This document shows, piece by piece, positions 17,426 to 27,189 of a stretch of 64,000 nucleotides of DNA. The translations under genes and the position numbers were made by a program. Source of the DNA: Gemmatimonadota bacterium (lineage in GTDB: Bacteria > Gemmatimonadota > Gemmatimonadetes > Gemmatimonadales > GWC2-71-9); the NCBI GenBank assembly GCA_003223395.1, contig QHUZ01000035.1:1-64000 (forward strand), written 5' to 3'. How positions within the stretch are numbered: the stretch's first letter is position 1; the number at the start of each line of letters is the position of its first letter. The notes below the pieces were generated by a model that saw nothing but the letters and a program-made list of their open reading frames with translations, had not been told where the DNA came from and ran no database searches.

Positions 17426-19291
17426 ATGGCTACTCTCGCCCCACCCAAACGGACCGTCAGCGCCGACGAGGCGCGTGAGGTCGCCGAAGCGGCACGCGAG
17501 CAGGAATGGGCGGCGCCCAGCTTCGTCCGCGACCTGTTCCTCGGCAAGCTGCGGATGGACCTGATTCACCCCTACCCCGAACAAGACGCGGACGAAATCG
17601 CCCGCGCGAAACCGTTTCTCGACAAGCTCGAGCGATTCCTCCGCGAGGACGTCGATTCCGATCGCATCGACCGCGAAGGAGAAATCCCCGAGACGGTGAT
17701 CGACGGCCTACGCCAGCTTGGCGCCTTCGGCATCAAGATTCCCCGCGACTACGGTGGGCTCGGGTTGTCGCAGCTGTCCTACATGAAGGCGATCGAGCTC
17801 GTGTCGTCGGTGGACGGCTCGCTGACGGCGCTGCTGTCCGCGCACCAGTCGATCGGCGTTCCCCAGCCGCTCAAGATGTTCGGCAACGAAGCGCAGAAGA
17901 AGAAATACTTCCCCCGCCTCGCCAAAGGCGCGATCTCGGCATTCGCACTCACCGAACACGGCGTCGGGTCCGATCCCGCTGCGATGGAAACGACCGCCAT
18001 CCTCGACGACGATGTCTGGGTTCTGAACGGCGAGAAGCTGTGGTGCACCAACGGCACCAAGGCGGAGTTGCTCGTCGTGATGGCGCGGACGCCGTCGAAG
18101 ATGGTCAACGGGAAAGAGAAGAAGCAGATCACGGCGTTCATCGTGGAGACCGACTGGCCGGGCGTCGAGATCGTGCATCGCTGCCACTTCATGGGACTGA
18201 AAGCGCTCTACAACGGCGTGATCCGCTTCACGAACGTGCGCGTGCCCAAGGAAAACGTGCTCTGGGGCGAGGGCAAGGGATTGAAGCTCGCGCTCATCAC
18301 GCTCAATACCGGCCGGTTGACGCTACCCATTTCGTCGGTTGCCGCGGGCAAACGCTGCCTCGAGATCTCCCGCCGCTGGGCGGCCGAGCGCGTGCAGTGG
18401 GGCCGGCCGATCGGCCAGCACGATGCGATCGCGCAAAAGATCGGGACGATGGCAGCGAACACGCTCGCGATGGAGGCCGTGGCTGAGCTGTGCGGCGCGA
18501 TGGCGGAGCGCGGCGGCTACGACATCCGCCTCGAGGCCGCGATCGCCAAGCTGTACAACTCCGAGGCCGGCTGGCGCATCATCGACGACACGGTGCAGAT
18601 CCGGGGCGGCCGCGGCTACGAGACGGCCGATTCGCTGCGCGCGCGCGGCGAGGCGCCGATCCCCGTCGAGCGCATCATGCGTGACTTCCGGATCAACTTG
18701 ATCTTCGAGGGTTCGTCGGAGATCATGCACCTGTTCATCGCGCGCGAAGCCGTGGACAAGCATCTCCAGGTCGCCGGCGACGTCGTCTTGCCTGGAAAAA
18801 CTGTGCGGGAGCGCCTGGCCGGCCTGGGCCGTTCCGCGGCGTTCTACGGGTGGTGGTACCCGTCGCGCTGGCTGGGCTGGAGCCTGTGGCCGCGGTACGC
18901 CGAGTTCGGGCGGCTGGCGAAGCACGTCCGCTTCGTCGAACGCAGCTGCCGGCGTCTGGCGCGCAGTGTCTTTCATTCGATGATTCGGTTCGGTCCCAAG
19001 CTCGAGCTGCGCCAGTCGGTGCTGTTCCGGCTGGTAGACGTCGCCGCCGAGTTGTTTGCCATGGCAGCCACCTGCTCACGCGCCCAAGGGCTCTACAAGC
19101 AGGACCGCGCGGCGGGCGCGCGGGCGGTGAAGCTGGCGGATCTATTCTGCCGGCAGGCCCGGCGTCGCGTGCGTTCCAAGTTCAACGGACTGCGGCGCAA
19201 CGAGGACGTCCCCACGTACAAGTTCGCGCAGGAGATTCTAGCTGGAGAACATCGGTGGCTGGAGAGGGAGATCGTCGAACTACCGGAATGA
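17426..19291 (+). CDS. Acyl-CoA dehydrogenase (VLCAD/ACAD9-like, long form)
   Basis: A 621-residue flavoprotein for the first step of fatty acid beta-oxidation. The core includes FGIKIPRDYGGLGLSQLSYM, the FAD-binding AFALTEHGVGSDP, LWCTNGTKAELLVVMA, and the catalytic-Glu segment IFEGSSEIMHLFIA. A C-terminal extension of about 170 residues after the ACAD core matches the long VLCAD/ACAD9 layout, which mediates dimerisation or membrane contact in homologues. No electron-transfer flavoprotein or other beta-oxidation gene is adjacent. The stop codon lies inside the left arm of the repeat element that follows. Confidence 0.93.
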   Translation: MATLAPPKRTVSADEAREVAEAAREQEWAAPSFVRDLFLGKLRMDLIHPYPEQDADEIARAKPFLDKLERFLREDVDSDRIDREGEIPETVIDGLRQLGAFGIKIPRDYGGLGLSQLSYMKAIELVSSVDGSLTALLSAHQSIGVPQPLKMFGNEAQKKKYFPRLAKGAISAFALTEHGVGSDPAAMETTAILDDDVWVLNGEKLWCTNGTKAELLVVMARTPSKMVNGKEKKQITAFIVETDWPGVEIVHRCHFMGLKALYNGVIRFTNVRVPKENVLWGEGKGLKLALITLNTGRLTLPISSVAAGKRCLEISRRWAAERVQWGRPIGQHDAIAQKIGTMAANTLAMEAVAELCGAMAERGGYDIRLEAAIAKLYNSEAGWRIIDDTVQIRGGRGYETADSLRARGEAPIPVERIMRDFRINLIFEGSSEIMHLFIAREAVDKHLQVAGDVVLPGKTVRERLAGLGRSAAFYGWWYPSRWLGWSLWPRYAEFGRLAKHVRFVERSCRRLARSVFHSMIRFGPKLELRQSVLFRLVDVAAELFAMAATCSRAQGLYKQDRAAGARAVKLADLFCRQARRRVRSKFNGLRRNEDVPTYKFAQEILAGEHRWLEREIVELPE

Positions 19292-19326
19292 TGGAACGAA
19301 TGATGGAACGATGGAATGATGGAATG

Positions 19327-19354
19327 AAAGGCGGCTTTGTGGCCGCTTTTTTTT
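19327..19354 (+). terminator. Rho-independent terminator
   Basis: A GCGGC stem (19331-19335), 6-nt loop TTTGTG, matching GCCGC (19342-19346), then eight T, with AAA before the stem pairing into the T-tract. It sits 36 nt after the acyl-CoA dehydrogenase stop, just inside the left repeat array. Confidence 0.8.
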
Positions 19355-19413
19355 GTTTCCCGCATGACACAGAATGGTTAGGCACTCCGGGCCGGTCCAT
19401 TGATCTTGTCCCC

Positions 19414-19776
19414 ATGATGCCGTATCAGCGCCTCAATGCGTGGCGGAGTTGTCATCAGCTCGCACTTGCGACCTATCGGATAACGCAGTCGTTCCCGAAA
19501 TACGAACTTTACGGAATCACATCCCAGATGCGGCGCGCAGCCTTCTCGGCGCCCGCGAACATTGCTGAGGGAAGCGCGAAACGAGGCCCCAGAGAATTCC
19601 GACGTTTCCTCGATATCGCGCTTGGGTCGCTCGCCGAGCTGTCCTACGCCATTCTCTTCGCAAAGGAGTTGGGATATTTGTCAGAGTCGGACTGGAAAGA
19701 GCTCGACGAATTGAGAAGCGTGGCTGGCAAGTTGACGTGGGGCTTTTATCGATTGATCTCAGAGCGTGGCGGGTAG
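19414..19776 (+). CDS. Four-helix-bundle protein (23S rRNA intervening-sequence / Avd-like family)
   Basis: A 120-residue, mainly helical protein of the S23/IVS family (the same fold as the diversity-generating-retroelement accessory protein Avd). Family features are YQRLNAWRSCHQLALATYRIT, the central MRRAAFSAPANIAEGSAKR and the closing helices LDIALGSLAELSYAILFAKEL. Start is ATG 19414, or 19417 directly after. No reverse transcriptase or variable repeat lies nearby, so a DGR role is not supported, and the biochemical role of stand-alone members is not established. It is enclosed by inverted octamer arrays, which suggests acquisition. Confidence 0.85.
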   Translation: MMPYQRLNAWRSCHQLALATYRITQSFPKYELYGITSQMRRAAFSAPANIAEGSAKRGPREFRRFLDIALGSLAELSYAILFAKELGYLSESDWKELDELRSVAGKLTWGFYRLISERGG

Positions 19777-19816
19777 CAGGTCATTCCATCATTCCATCAT
19801 TCCATCATTCCATCGT

Positions 19817-20476
19817 TCAGGCGGCCTCGTGCGCAATCATGATGCTCTTCAGACGCTCAGGTGCTTCAGCCCCGGCGTCACCGTAGGGCGACGGATGGCC
19901 TTCCTGCTCCATCACGACACTGGGACACACGAGGGGATACTGCCGAGCACGAATCCGATCGGCGGCGGCCTGCGCGGCCACGGGCGTCGCGATCACCACC
20001 TCACGCGCGCCTAACCCCTCGGCGGCTTTCGCCGCGGCCAGCACTTTCCACGGATACACGATCTGCCCTTCGACGATCACCGCGGTGCGTCCCTCGAGCT
20101 TCTTCACCGGACGTTGCGTGCGGTACAGGACGAGATCCTGCCTGACCCGTGCGCGTGACTCGTCGATCGCGGCCTGGAGCTTTTCGAGGAGATTCATCCC
20201 CGGCTGAAAATCGGGGTCCATCTCGGCAGGCGCCGATTCGGCCATCGCACCGATGGGCGCGAGGTTGGCACCCAGCTTGATGAACGATGCCACGATCACG
20301 TCGAACTGCGCGCCCATCGCTTTGGCGGCATGCGCGGCGATCTCGACGCCTTCCGGCGTAATCCCCAGCAGAATGCACGACTGATAACCGCGGCTGGCGA
20401 GTTGCTGCCCCAGGAGGGCACCGGCACTCGAGCGGGTTGGATAGAGACTGGGACGGGATTGAGCCACGGTTGCCAA
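19817..20476 (-). CDS. Phosphoribosyltransferase-like protein
   Basis: About 220 residues. The core resembles the type I PRTase-like proteins often paired with erythromycin-esterase or dienelactone hydrolase domains: RSSAGALLGQQLASRGYQ, a VLGI-like ILLGITPEGVEIAAHAAKAMG, FDVIVASFIKLGANLAPIGAMAES, then EGRTAVIVEGQIVYPWKVLAAAKAA where the PRPP-binding loop sits in homologues. The usual acidic pair of a PRPP loop is not clear, so catalytic activity is doubtful. The start is uncertain: TTG 20476 or GTG 20467 avoid overlap with the divergent citrate synthase gene, whose start is at 20544. The stop is embedded in the neighbouring repeat array. Confidence 0.65.
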   Translation of the reverse strand: MATVAQSRPSLYPTRSSAGALLGQQLASRGYQSCILLGITPEGVEIAAHAAKAMGAQFDVIVASFIKLGANLAPIGAMAESAPAEMDPDFQPGMNLLEKLQAAIDESRARVRQDLVLYRTQRPVKKLEGRTAVIVEGQIVYPWKVLAAAKAAEGLGAREVVIATPVAAQAAADRIRARQYPLVCPSVVMEQEGHPSPYGDAGAEAPERLKSIMIAHEAA

Positions 20477-20543
20477 GATAGGACGACGATAGGAGACGGT
20501 AAAGGAGTTATCTTTTCCGCCTCCAACATCCAGGACACCCGTA

Positions 20544-21833
20544 GTGCCGAAGGACACGCTCACCGTGGTCGACAACCGCACCGGTAAGAGCTACGAGCTC
20601 CCCATTCAGGACGGAACAGTCCGGGCTGCCGATCTCCGCCAGATCAAGGCGTCCGACGACGATTTCGGGCTGATGTCGTACGACCCCGCCTTCATGAACA
20701 CGGCGGCGTGCCGCAGCGCGATCACGTTCATCGACGGCGACAAGGGAATCCTGCAATACCGCGGCTACCCGATCGAGCAGCTCGCCGAGCAGAGCACGTT
20801 CCTCGAGACCTCGTACTTGCTCCTCCACGGGGACCTTCCGACGGCCGCCGAGCTGGACGGCTGGGTCTACCAGGTCACGCACCACACGATCATTCACGAG
20901 AACATCAAGAAGTTCATCGACGGCTTCCATCATGACGCCCACCCGATGGGGATGTTCGTCAGCGCCGTCGCGGCCCTCTCGACGTTCTATGCCGAAGCGA
21001 AACGCATCTTCGACGAGAAGTTGCGCAACAACCAGATCGTGCGGCTCATCGCCAAGACCCCGACGCTGGCGGCGTTTGCGCACCGCCACTCCGTAGGGAT
21101 GCCGTACGCCTACCCCGACAACGATCTGAGCTATACCGGCAATTTCCTGAACATGATGTTCAAGACGACCGAGGTGAAATACTCGCCGCACCCCGTGCTC
21201 GAGCGGGCGCTCGACGTCCTCTTCATCCTCCACGCCGACCACGAGCAGAACTGCTCGACCAGCGCGATGCGCGGCATCGGATCCTCGCATCCCGATCCGT
21301 ACTCCTGCATGGCGGGGGCAGCCGCGGCGCTGTACGGGCCGCTGCACGGCGGGGCGAACGAGGAAGTGCTGCGCATGCTGCGCGAGATCGGGTCGATCGA
21401 CGCGATTCCCGCCTACCTCCAGCGCGTCAAGAAGGGCGAGGTCCGGTTGATGGGCTTTGGACACCGCGTCTACAAGAACTTCGACCCCAGAGCCAAGATC
21501 ATCAAACAGATTGCCGAGCAGGTGTTCGACGTGACCGGCAAGAACCCGCTCATCGACATCGCCGTGGAGCTCGAGCGGATCGCGCTGCAAGAAGAGTATT
21601 TCGTGACGCGGAAGCTGTACCCCAACGTCGACTTCTACTCCGGCATCATCTACGAGGCGATGAAATTCCCGGTGGACATCTTCCCCGTGTTGTTCGCCAT
21701 CGGGCGGACACCGGGGTGGCTGGCGCAGTGGCAGGAGATGTTGCTCGACAAGGAGCAGAAGATCGCCCGCCCGCGCCAGGTGTATATCGGTCCACCCAAG
21801 CGAGATTACGTGCCCATCGAGAAACGGAGCTGA
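20544..21833 (+). CDS. gltA: Citrate synthase
   Basis: A 429-residue type II citrate synthase that condenses oxaloacetate with acetyl-CoA in the TCA cycle. It begins at GTG 20544 (MPKDTLTVVDNRTGKSYEL). Active-site segments are FILHADHEQNCSTSAMR (catalytic His), GPLHGGANEEVL, LMGFGHRVYKNFDPRA (catalytic His and oxaloacetate Arg) and NVDFYSGIIYEAM (catalytic Asp). Length and the N-terminal beta domain match the hexameric bacterial type. The GYD protein follows 5 nt after the stop and is probably co-transcribed. Confidence 0.97.
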   Translation: MPKDTLTVVDNRTGKSYELPIQDGTVRAADLRQIKASDDDFGLMSYDPAFMNTAACRSAITFIDGDKGILQYRGYPIEQLAEQSTFLETSYLLLHGDLPTAAELDGWVYQVTHHTIIHENIKKFIDGFHHDAHPMGMFVSAVAALSTFYAEAKRIFDEKLRNNQIVRLIAKTPTLAAFAHRHSVGMPYAYPDNDLSYTGNFLNMMFKTTEVKYSPHPVLERALDVLFILHADHEQNCSTSAMRGIGSSHPDPYSCMAGAAAALYGPLHGGANEEVLRMLREIGSIDAIPAYLQRVKKGEVRLMGFGHRVYKNFDPRAKIIKQIAEQVFDVTGKNPLIDIAVELERIALQEEYFVTRKLYPNVDFYSGIIYEAMKFPVDIFPVLFAIGRTPGWLAQWQEMLLDKEQKIARPRQVYIGPPKRDYVPIEKRS

Positions 21834-21838
21834 GGCCC

Positions 21839-22132
21839 ATGCCCACTTACGTTTTGCTCTCCAACCTGACGGACGAGGGCGCGAAGGCGCTCAAGAGCAA
21901 CCCGAAGCGGCTCCAGGAAGTGAATAAGGAGATCGAAAAGTTCGGGGCCAAGGTCACTCAACAGTACGCGGTGCTCGGCCCCTATGACTTCGTCAGTATC
22001 GTCGAGTGCCCCGACAACGAGACCATCGCGCGCGTGTCGGTGGAGCTGGCGTCACGGGGCAGCATCCGGCTCATGACGCTCGCCGCGACGCCTGTCGCGA
22101 ACTTCATCCGGACGCTGAAAACGAGGGACTGA
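21839..22132 (+). CDS. GYD-domain protein
   Basis: A 97-residue protein that is essentially one GYD domain, a ferredoxin-like alpha/beta fold. It starts MPTYVLLSNLTDEGAKAL, has the name-giving LGPYDFVSIVECPD in the middle and ends SIRLMTLAATPVANFIRTL. The function of the family is not established. It lies 5 nt downstream of citrate synthase in the same direction. Confidence 0.9.
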   Translation: MPTYVLLSNLTDEGAKALKSNPKRLQEVNKEIEKFGAKVTQQYAVLGPYDFVSIVECPDNETIARVSVELASRGSIRLMTLAATPVANFIRTLKTRD

Positions 22133-22150
22133 CGGCAGTTTGATGAACGC

Positions 22151-22174
22151 AGGGGCGCAGCAGGCTGCGCCCCT
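22151..22174. repeat. Perfect palindrome, AGGGGCGCAGC arms (dispersed copy 1)
   Basis: Arms AGGGGCGCAGC and GCTGCGCCCCT of 11 nt with a 2-nt centre (AG). It sits between the convergent GYD and DEAD-box genes. A nearly identical palindrome with 13-nt arms occurs at 27141-27168. On the minus strand a GACGGTAAGGGA motif precedes it at the helicase stop. It may serve as a bidirectional terminator, and it is also a dispersed repeat. Confidence 0.75.
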
Positions 22175-22185
22175 CCCACTATCCC

Positions 22186-23400
<1,215 letters not shown>

Positions 23401-23598
23401 ACTACTCCTTGGATACACACGCGCACTGCGAGATGACCCAATGTCACCCCGACATCAGTGCTGCTTCCGTTTTTGAACCTGGGGGATGAAACCGTGCGTG
23501 TGTTCAGCGACGGAGTCCCTGAGCGGGACTGTCCTTGGGGGATGCCAGCTCGCGGTTCCTAACGAGGGGGAAAGCTAACGATTGAAGACCCAAAAACA
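23401..23598 (-). other. Upstream region of the helicase gene, no gene seen
   Basis: About 200 nt with no convincing reading frame. It contains the helicase Shine-Dalgarno and a short hairpin AGTCCC-TGAGC-GGGACT near 23511-23527. The region could be a structured 5' leader, as many DEAD-box genes have, but no known RNA family was recognised. The rest of the gap to 23717 is the palindromic repeat. Confidence 0.4.
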
Positions 23599-23720
23599 TA
23601 GGCCCTGCAACGACTAGGCCACAGACGCACCGCGGTAAACAGTCTTGAGTCAACGGGTTGTCCTGTCGCTGACTCCTGAAACCCGCTGCGCGTCTGAGGC
23701 CTAGTCTTTTGCCCGTCCTA
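23599..23720. repeat. Large imperfect palindromic dispersed repeat, copy 1
   Basis: About 122 nt folding back on itself. The left arm has ACTAGGCC then CAGACGC; the right arm has GCGTCTGAGGCCTAG. An inner stem pairs GAGTCA (23646-23651) with TGACTC (23670-23675). The 32 nt at 23605-23636 match the reverse complement of 46631-46662 with one mismatch, so the two copies lie in opposite orientation. The stop codon of the propeller-amidohydrolase gene (23718-23720) is inside its edge. The position just after a gene end fits a terminator or REP-like unit. Confidence 0.8.
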
Positions 23721-26700
23721 GCGCAAACTCTCGGCCGCCTTTGCCGGCTCCGTGCCCCACCACCACATCTTCGGCAACGTGCGCTGCCGCGGCCACACTT
23801 CATTCAGCGTGTCTCCCTCATAGAGCCGTCCGTTTTTCATGACGTAACGAACCGTGTTCGTGTTGTGTATATCCTCGAGCGGATTCGCATCCAACACGAT
23901 CAAGTCCGCGAGCTTGCCCGGCTCCAGTGATCCCAGATCCTGCTCGAATCCGATGGCGTGCGCGCCATCCCACGTGGCAACGCGCAGCACTTCCATCGGC
24001 GTCATCCCGCCGGCCGCCATCGCCCACATCTCCCAGTGGCAGCCCAGTCCGTCCAGTTGCCCGTGGCACCCCAGCCCCACGAACCCACCGGCGCGCAGGA
24101 TGGCCGCCGCCGACGACGCGATGCGGGGGAAGACGTACTGGTCGTCCCGGAACCACGCCCGCCGCTGCGCCCGTTGGTCGATCTCTTCGTGCGGAATGAA
24201 GCGCCGAATCTTCGCGTTGTCATGAATATCGAAGCGCTCGTAGAAATAATTCTCCGAGAACGGACCCCCGTATGAAACGAGCAGCGTGGGGGTGTAGTTG
24301 ATGCCCGACTGCGCGATGAGCTGCACCGCATCCTTGTAGAGCGGCATGATCGGGTAGGCGTGCTCGTGCCCCGGATATCCGTCGAGCGCCTCGGTGAGGT
24401 TCATCTTGAAGTCGAGGCCGCCCTCGGTCGTCGGCATCAGATTCAGCTCGCGCGCCGCCATGATGACCCATTGGCGCTGCTTGCGATTGCCGGTCATGTA
24501 CTCCTTGATGGTGTGCACGCCGTAGAACTCGCTGTAGCGGCGCAGCGCATTCCGCGCCTCGTCCAGACTCTGGAAGTTCTCATCCCAGAAGACGCCCGGG
24601 CCGGTGTGGTAGATCCGCGGTCCGAGCAGGTCTCCGGTTTCCACCTGATCGGCGTACGTGAGGACGTCGGTGGTCGCCGTCTGCGGGTCGCGGGTCGTCG
24701 TGATGCCGTAGGCGAGGTTCGCGAGGTACTGCCACACTTGCGACTCGTGAATGCCCCACGCACCGATCGGCCACGGGTGGGCATGCACGTCGATCAACCC
24801 GGGAATGATCGTCTTACCGCTGACATCGATAACCTGGGCGCCCGCTGGAGCCGGCCCGCGCGGGCCGACCGACACGATGCGATTGTCGGTGACGACGACG
24901 TCACCGTTCTCGATCACCTCGTCGCCCTTCATCGTGACGATGCGGGCGCCGCGCAGCAGCACCGTGCCATGAGGAACGTCGCGCGCTGCGCGAATCGTCA
25001 CATCCACGCGCTGGCCCTCGTACGCGGGTAGCTTGGTGAGTGAGTCGGAACGCGCCTTCAGCCGCTTCTGTACGGAGTCGGGAAACGCCTTTCCCGTATC
25101 GCTCTTTAATGAGTCGGCGCGCAGCGAGTCCGTCCGGGCCTTGAGCTTGCCAAGTGAATCGGCCACGGCGGGGTCGTAGCGGAAGAAGCTGCGGCCAATC
25201 GACCAGTACACCGACTTGGCGTCCGGCATCCAGCCGAGGAAATCCCCGCCGATGCGCGTCACGCGGTGGATCGGAAATGCCGCGTTTGCCGTGTCGGATA
25301 TGCTGATCGTCGGCGTCGGCCCCCCGACGAGCGGCAACGTCACGAGGTAGACGTTGTTGCCGGCCTGCGCGAGCACCTGATCGCTGTCGGGGCTGATCAG
25401 AATCTCATTGGCTGGATTGGGCTCGGCGCCGGGGCCCGGATAGGTGTATCCCGTGACCTTGAGATACGCGCGCCGGTCCGTGCCGTCGTAGCGAATCGAG
25501 ACCAGCCCCTCGGGGCCGGCGTAGTAGTAAATCCGACTCGGATCCCTCGTGAAGTGCGGTCGTCCCCATCCATCGTATGGCGCGATGCGCGTGGTCGCTC
25601 CACCGGCGGCCGGCAGCCACACGAGCTCGTATCCCGGTCCGAAATGCGCCGAGAGTCGCTGGCTGCGCGGTCCTTTTACCGCCACAATCCGTTGCCCATC
25701 GGGCGACCAGATCGGCGTGTCGTAGAACGCCGGGTCTGTGGTGAGACGCACGGGCGACCCACCGGCCACCCGTACCTTGTTGATCGAGCCCCCGGCATTG
25801 CTCCACGTGACGTATGCCAGCCATAGCCCATCAGGTGACCACACGGGCACCTGCTCGTGTACCGTGTCCGTGGTGAGCCGGCGCGGAGCGCCATTCGGCA
25901 GGTCCATCACATAGAGCCGATCGAGCGCGCTGAACGCGAGCCGCTTACCGTCGGGCGACGGCGCGGCATCTCGGATCTGGCGCACCAGCACGGTGCCGGT
26001 GTCCACGCGATAGGCGAAGCGGACCAGGGGTCCAAGTTGCTGATCGACCTTCGCGGTGAACGGAATGTCGGTCACTTGTCCCGAGGGGACCGTGACGCGG
26101 TGGATCTTGCCGCCGTAGGAGACGATGATCGCCTGGTTGTCGGGAGTGAACGAGAAGCCGGGATAGAGATCACGGGTGAAGCGGGACTCTTCATCGTCGC
26201 GGGTCACCGGATAGACCAGCCACTGCTCGTCGCCCGTTTGCAGATTGCGCACGCGCAATCCGGTCTCGGCATCGTAGCGCGTGGCATAGACCAGCCACTT
26301 CCCGTCTGTCGATAACACCGGCCGCATGGCGCTGCCGTACAAATCGGTCTGCAGGAACGTCCGCCCCTGCTGCCGGTCATAGATCGCCAGCTGCCACAGC
26401 GGATATTGGAGATCGTAGCCGAACCCGCCACGGTGGCGTGACACCCAGATGTAGCGCGGATCCTTCCCGAAGGCCGCGCCGAGCGTGTTCATCGGCGGCG
26501 GCTGGTTGGGGCCGGCCTGCACGCGCAGCATCGCCGCGCCCGATCCGCCGTCCTTGTGAATCAGCCACAGCTCGTAGACGCTGCCCAGCACGCCGCTGGT
26601 CCGCGAGACGACGATGTAGTTGCCGTCCGGCGTCCAGTCCGGTGAGGCGTAGAGGTTGTTGGTGCCCTTGGTGAGTGCCTTGCTATGGGTGCCGTCGGGG

Positions 26701-27041
26701 TCGCAGATCCAGACGTTTTCGGCGCCGCTGCGGTCGGAGAGGAAGACGATGCGCTTGCCGTCGGGCGACCAGCGCGGCTGCGAATCGAACCCGGGGCCGG
26801 ACGTGATCCGCGTGGCCGTGCCACCGGCGACCGGCAGCGTGTAGAGATCGCCGAGCAGCTCGAAGACGATCGTTCTGCCGTCGGGTGAGACGTCGAGGGA
26901 TATCCATGTGCCCTCGGACGTCTCGAAGCTCACGGTCCGCTCCGTCTTCAGCGGGAGCGAGTCGCGCTTTGTCGTGTCCTGCGGAGAGGGTGGAGGCGGC
27001 TGCTGGACGGCCAACGACGCTGCGACAAGCAGGGCAAACAT
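23718..27041 (-). CDS. Secreted TolB-like beta-propeller fused to amidohydrolase
   Basis: A 1107-residue exported fusion protein. The start ATG 27041 follows GGAGA and gives the leader MFALLVAASLAVQQ. Residues about 40-640 are repeated WD40/PD40 propeller blades (SPDGRTIVFELLGDLY, WSPDGKRIVFLSDRSG, WTPDGNYIVVS, WSPDGQRIVAVKG). A charged linker follows (KARTDSLRADSLKSDTGK), then an amidohydrolase with LIDVHAHPWPIG, AHAIGFEQDLGSLEPGKLADLIVLDANP and the composite C-terminal sheet. Such fusions are common in Gemmatimonadota and Bacteroidota as secreted hydrolases of unknown substrate. The last residues and stop lie in the palindromic repeat. Confidence 0.92.
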   Translation of the reverse strand: MFALLVAASLAVQQPPPPSPQDTTKRDSLPLKTERTVSFETSEGTWISLDVSPDGRTIVFELLGDLYTLPVAGGTATRITSGPGFDSQPRWSPDGKRIVFLSDRSGAENVWICDPDGTHSKALTKGTNNLYASPDWTPDGNYIVVSRTSGVLGSVYELWLIHKDGGSGAAMLRVQAGPNQPPPMNTLGAAFGKDPRYIWVSRHRGGFGYDLQYPLWQLAIYDRQQGRTFLQTDLYGSAMRPVLSTDGKWLVYATRYDAETGLRVRNLQTGDEQWLVYPVTRDDEESRFTRDLYPGFSFTPDNQAIIVSYGGKIHRVTVPSGQVTDIPFTAKVDQQLGPLVRFAYRVDTGTVLVRQIRDAAPSPDGKRLAFSALDRLYVMDLPNGAPRRLTTDTVHEQVPVWSPDGLWLAYVTWSNAGGSINKVRVAGGSPVRLTTDPAFYDTPIWSPDGQRIVAVKGPRSQRLSAHFGPGYELVWLPAAGGATTRIAPYDGWGRPHFTRDPSRIYYYAGPEGLVSIRYDGTDRRAYLKVTGYTYPGPGAEPNPANEILISPDSDQVLAQAGNNVYLVTLPLVGGPTPTISISDTANAAFPIHRVTRIGGDFLGWMPDAKSVYWSIGRSFFRYDPAVADSLGKLKARTDSLRADSLKSDTGKAFPDSVQKRLKARSDSLTKLPAYEGQRVDVTIRAARDVPHGTVLLRGARIVTMKGDEVIENGDVVVTDNRIVSVGPRGPAPAGAQVIDVSGKTIIPGLIDVHAHPWPIGAWGIHESQVWQYLANLAYGITTTRDPQTATTDVLTYADQVETGDLLGPRIYHTGPGVFWDENFQSLDEARNALRRYSEFYGVHTIKEYMTGNRKQRQWVIMAARELNLMPTTEGGLDFKMNLTEALDGYPGHEHAYPIMPLYKDAVQLIAQSGINYTPTLLVSYGGPFSENYFYERFDIHDNAKIRRFIPHEEIDQRAQRRAWFRDDQYVFPRIASSAAAILRAGGFVGLGCHGQLDGLGCHWEMWAMAAGGMTPMEVLRVATWDGAHAIGFEQDLGSLEPGKLADLIVLDANPLEDIHNTNTVRYVMKNGRLYEGDTLNEVWPRQRTLPKMWWWGTEPAKAAESLR

Positions 27042-27106
27042 GGAATCTCCGGATGGAAGAGCGACGGCGTGCGTGAGCGGCGTAAAAACTACTGCGACGG
27101 TAAGGG

Positions 27107-27168
27107 ACGGTAAGGGACGGTAAGGGACGCCACAAAAAAAGTAGGGGCGCAGCATGCTGCGCCCCTAC
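27107..27168. repeat. Tandem ACGGTAAGGG decamers followed by GC-rich palindrome (dispersed copy 2)
   Basis: Three tandem copies of ACGGTAAGGG (27107-27136 region), a short A-rich spacer, then a 28-nt perfect palindrome at 27141-27168. Each palindrome arm is 13 nt (GTAGGGGCGCAGC) with centre AT. The order decamer-then-palindrome is the same as at 22151-22195 read on the minus strand. It lies upstream of the propeller-amidohydrolase and downstream of the XRE gene, so it may terminate the latter. Confidence 0.7.
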
Positions 27169-27189
27169 CTGCTCCACACTCGCCAGTTC

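Larger units (their letters stand above)
19286..19820. mobile_element. Inverted-repeat-bounded element carrying a four-helix-bundle gene
   Basis: The four-helix-bundle gene is bounded by degenerate tandem octamers in inverted orientation. The left array (19286-19326) is built of GGAATGAT/GGAACGAT units. The right array (19781-19820) has five units of TCATTCCA/TCGTTCAG. The 22-nt stretch at 19305-19326 reappears on the other strand of the right array. Both flanking genes end inside the arrays: the acyl-CoA dehydrogenase TGA is at 19289-19291 and the PRTase-like TGA at 19819-19817. The interior looks poorer in G and C than its surroundings. No transposase is present, so mobility is inferred from the architecture alone. 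Confidence 0.55.

Noticed and set aside
19405-19780. Diversity-generating retroelement built around the Avd-like gene
   Set aside because: No reverse transcriptase, template repeat or variable repeat is nearby. The four-helix family alone is not evidence of a DGR.
23401-23600. SRP RNA-like GGAAGCAGC on the minus strand, or a tmRNA-like T-arm (GGTTCAA)
   Set aside because: The conserved GGAAGG-AGCAGC loop and its partner strand are incomplete, and no tRNA-like acceptor or tag frame is present.
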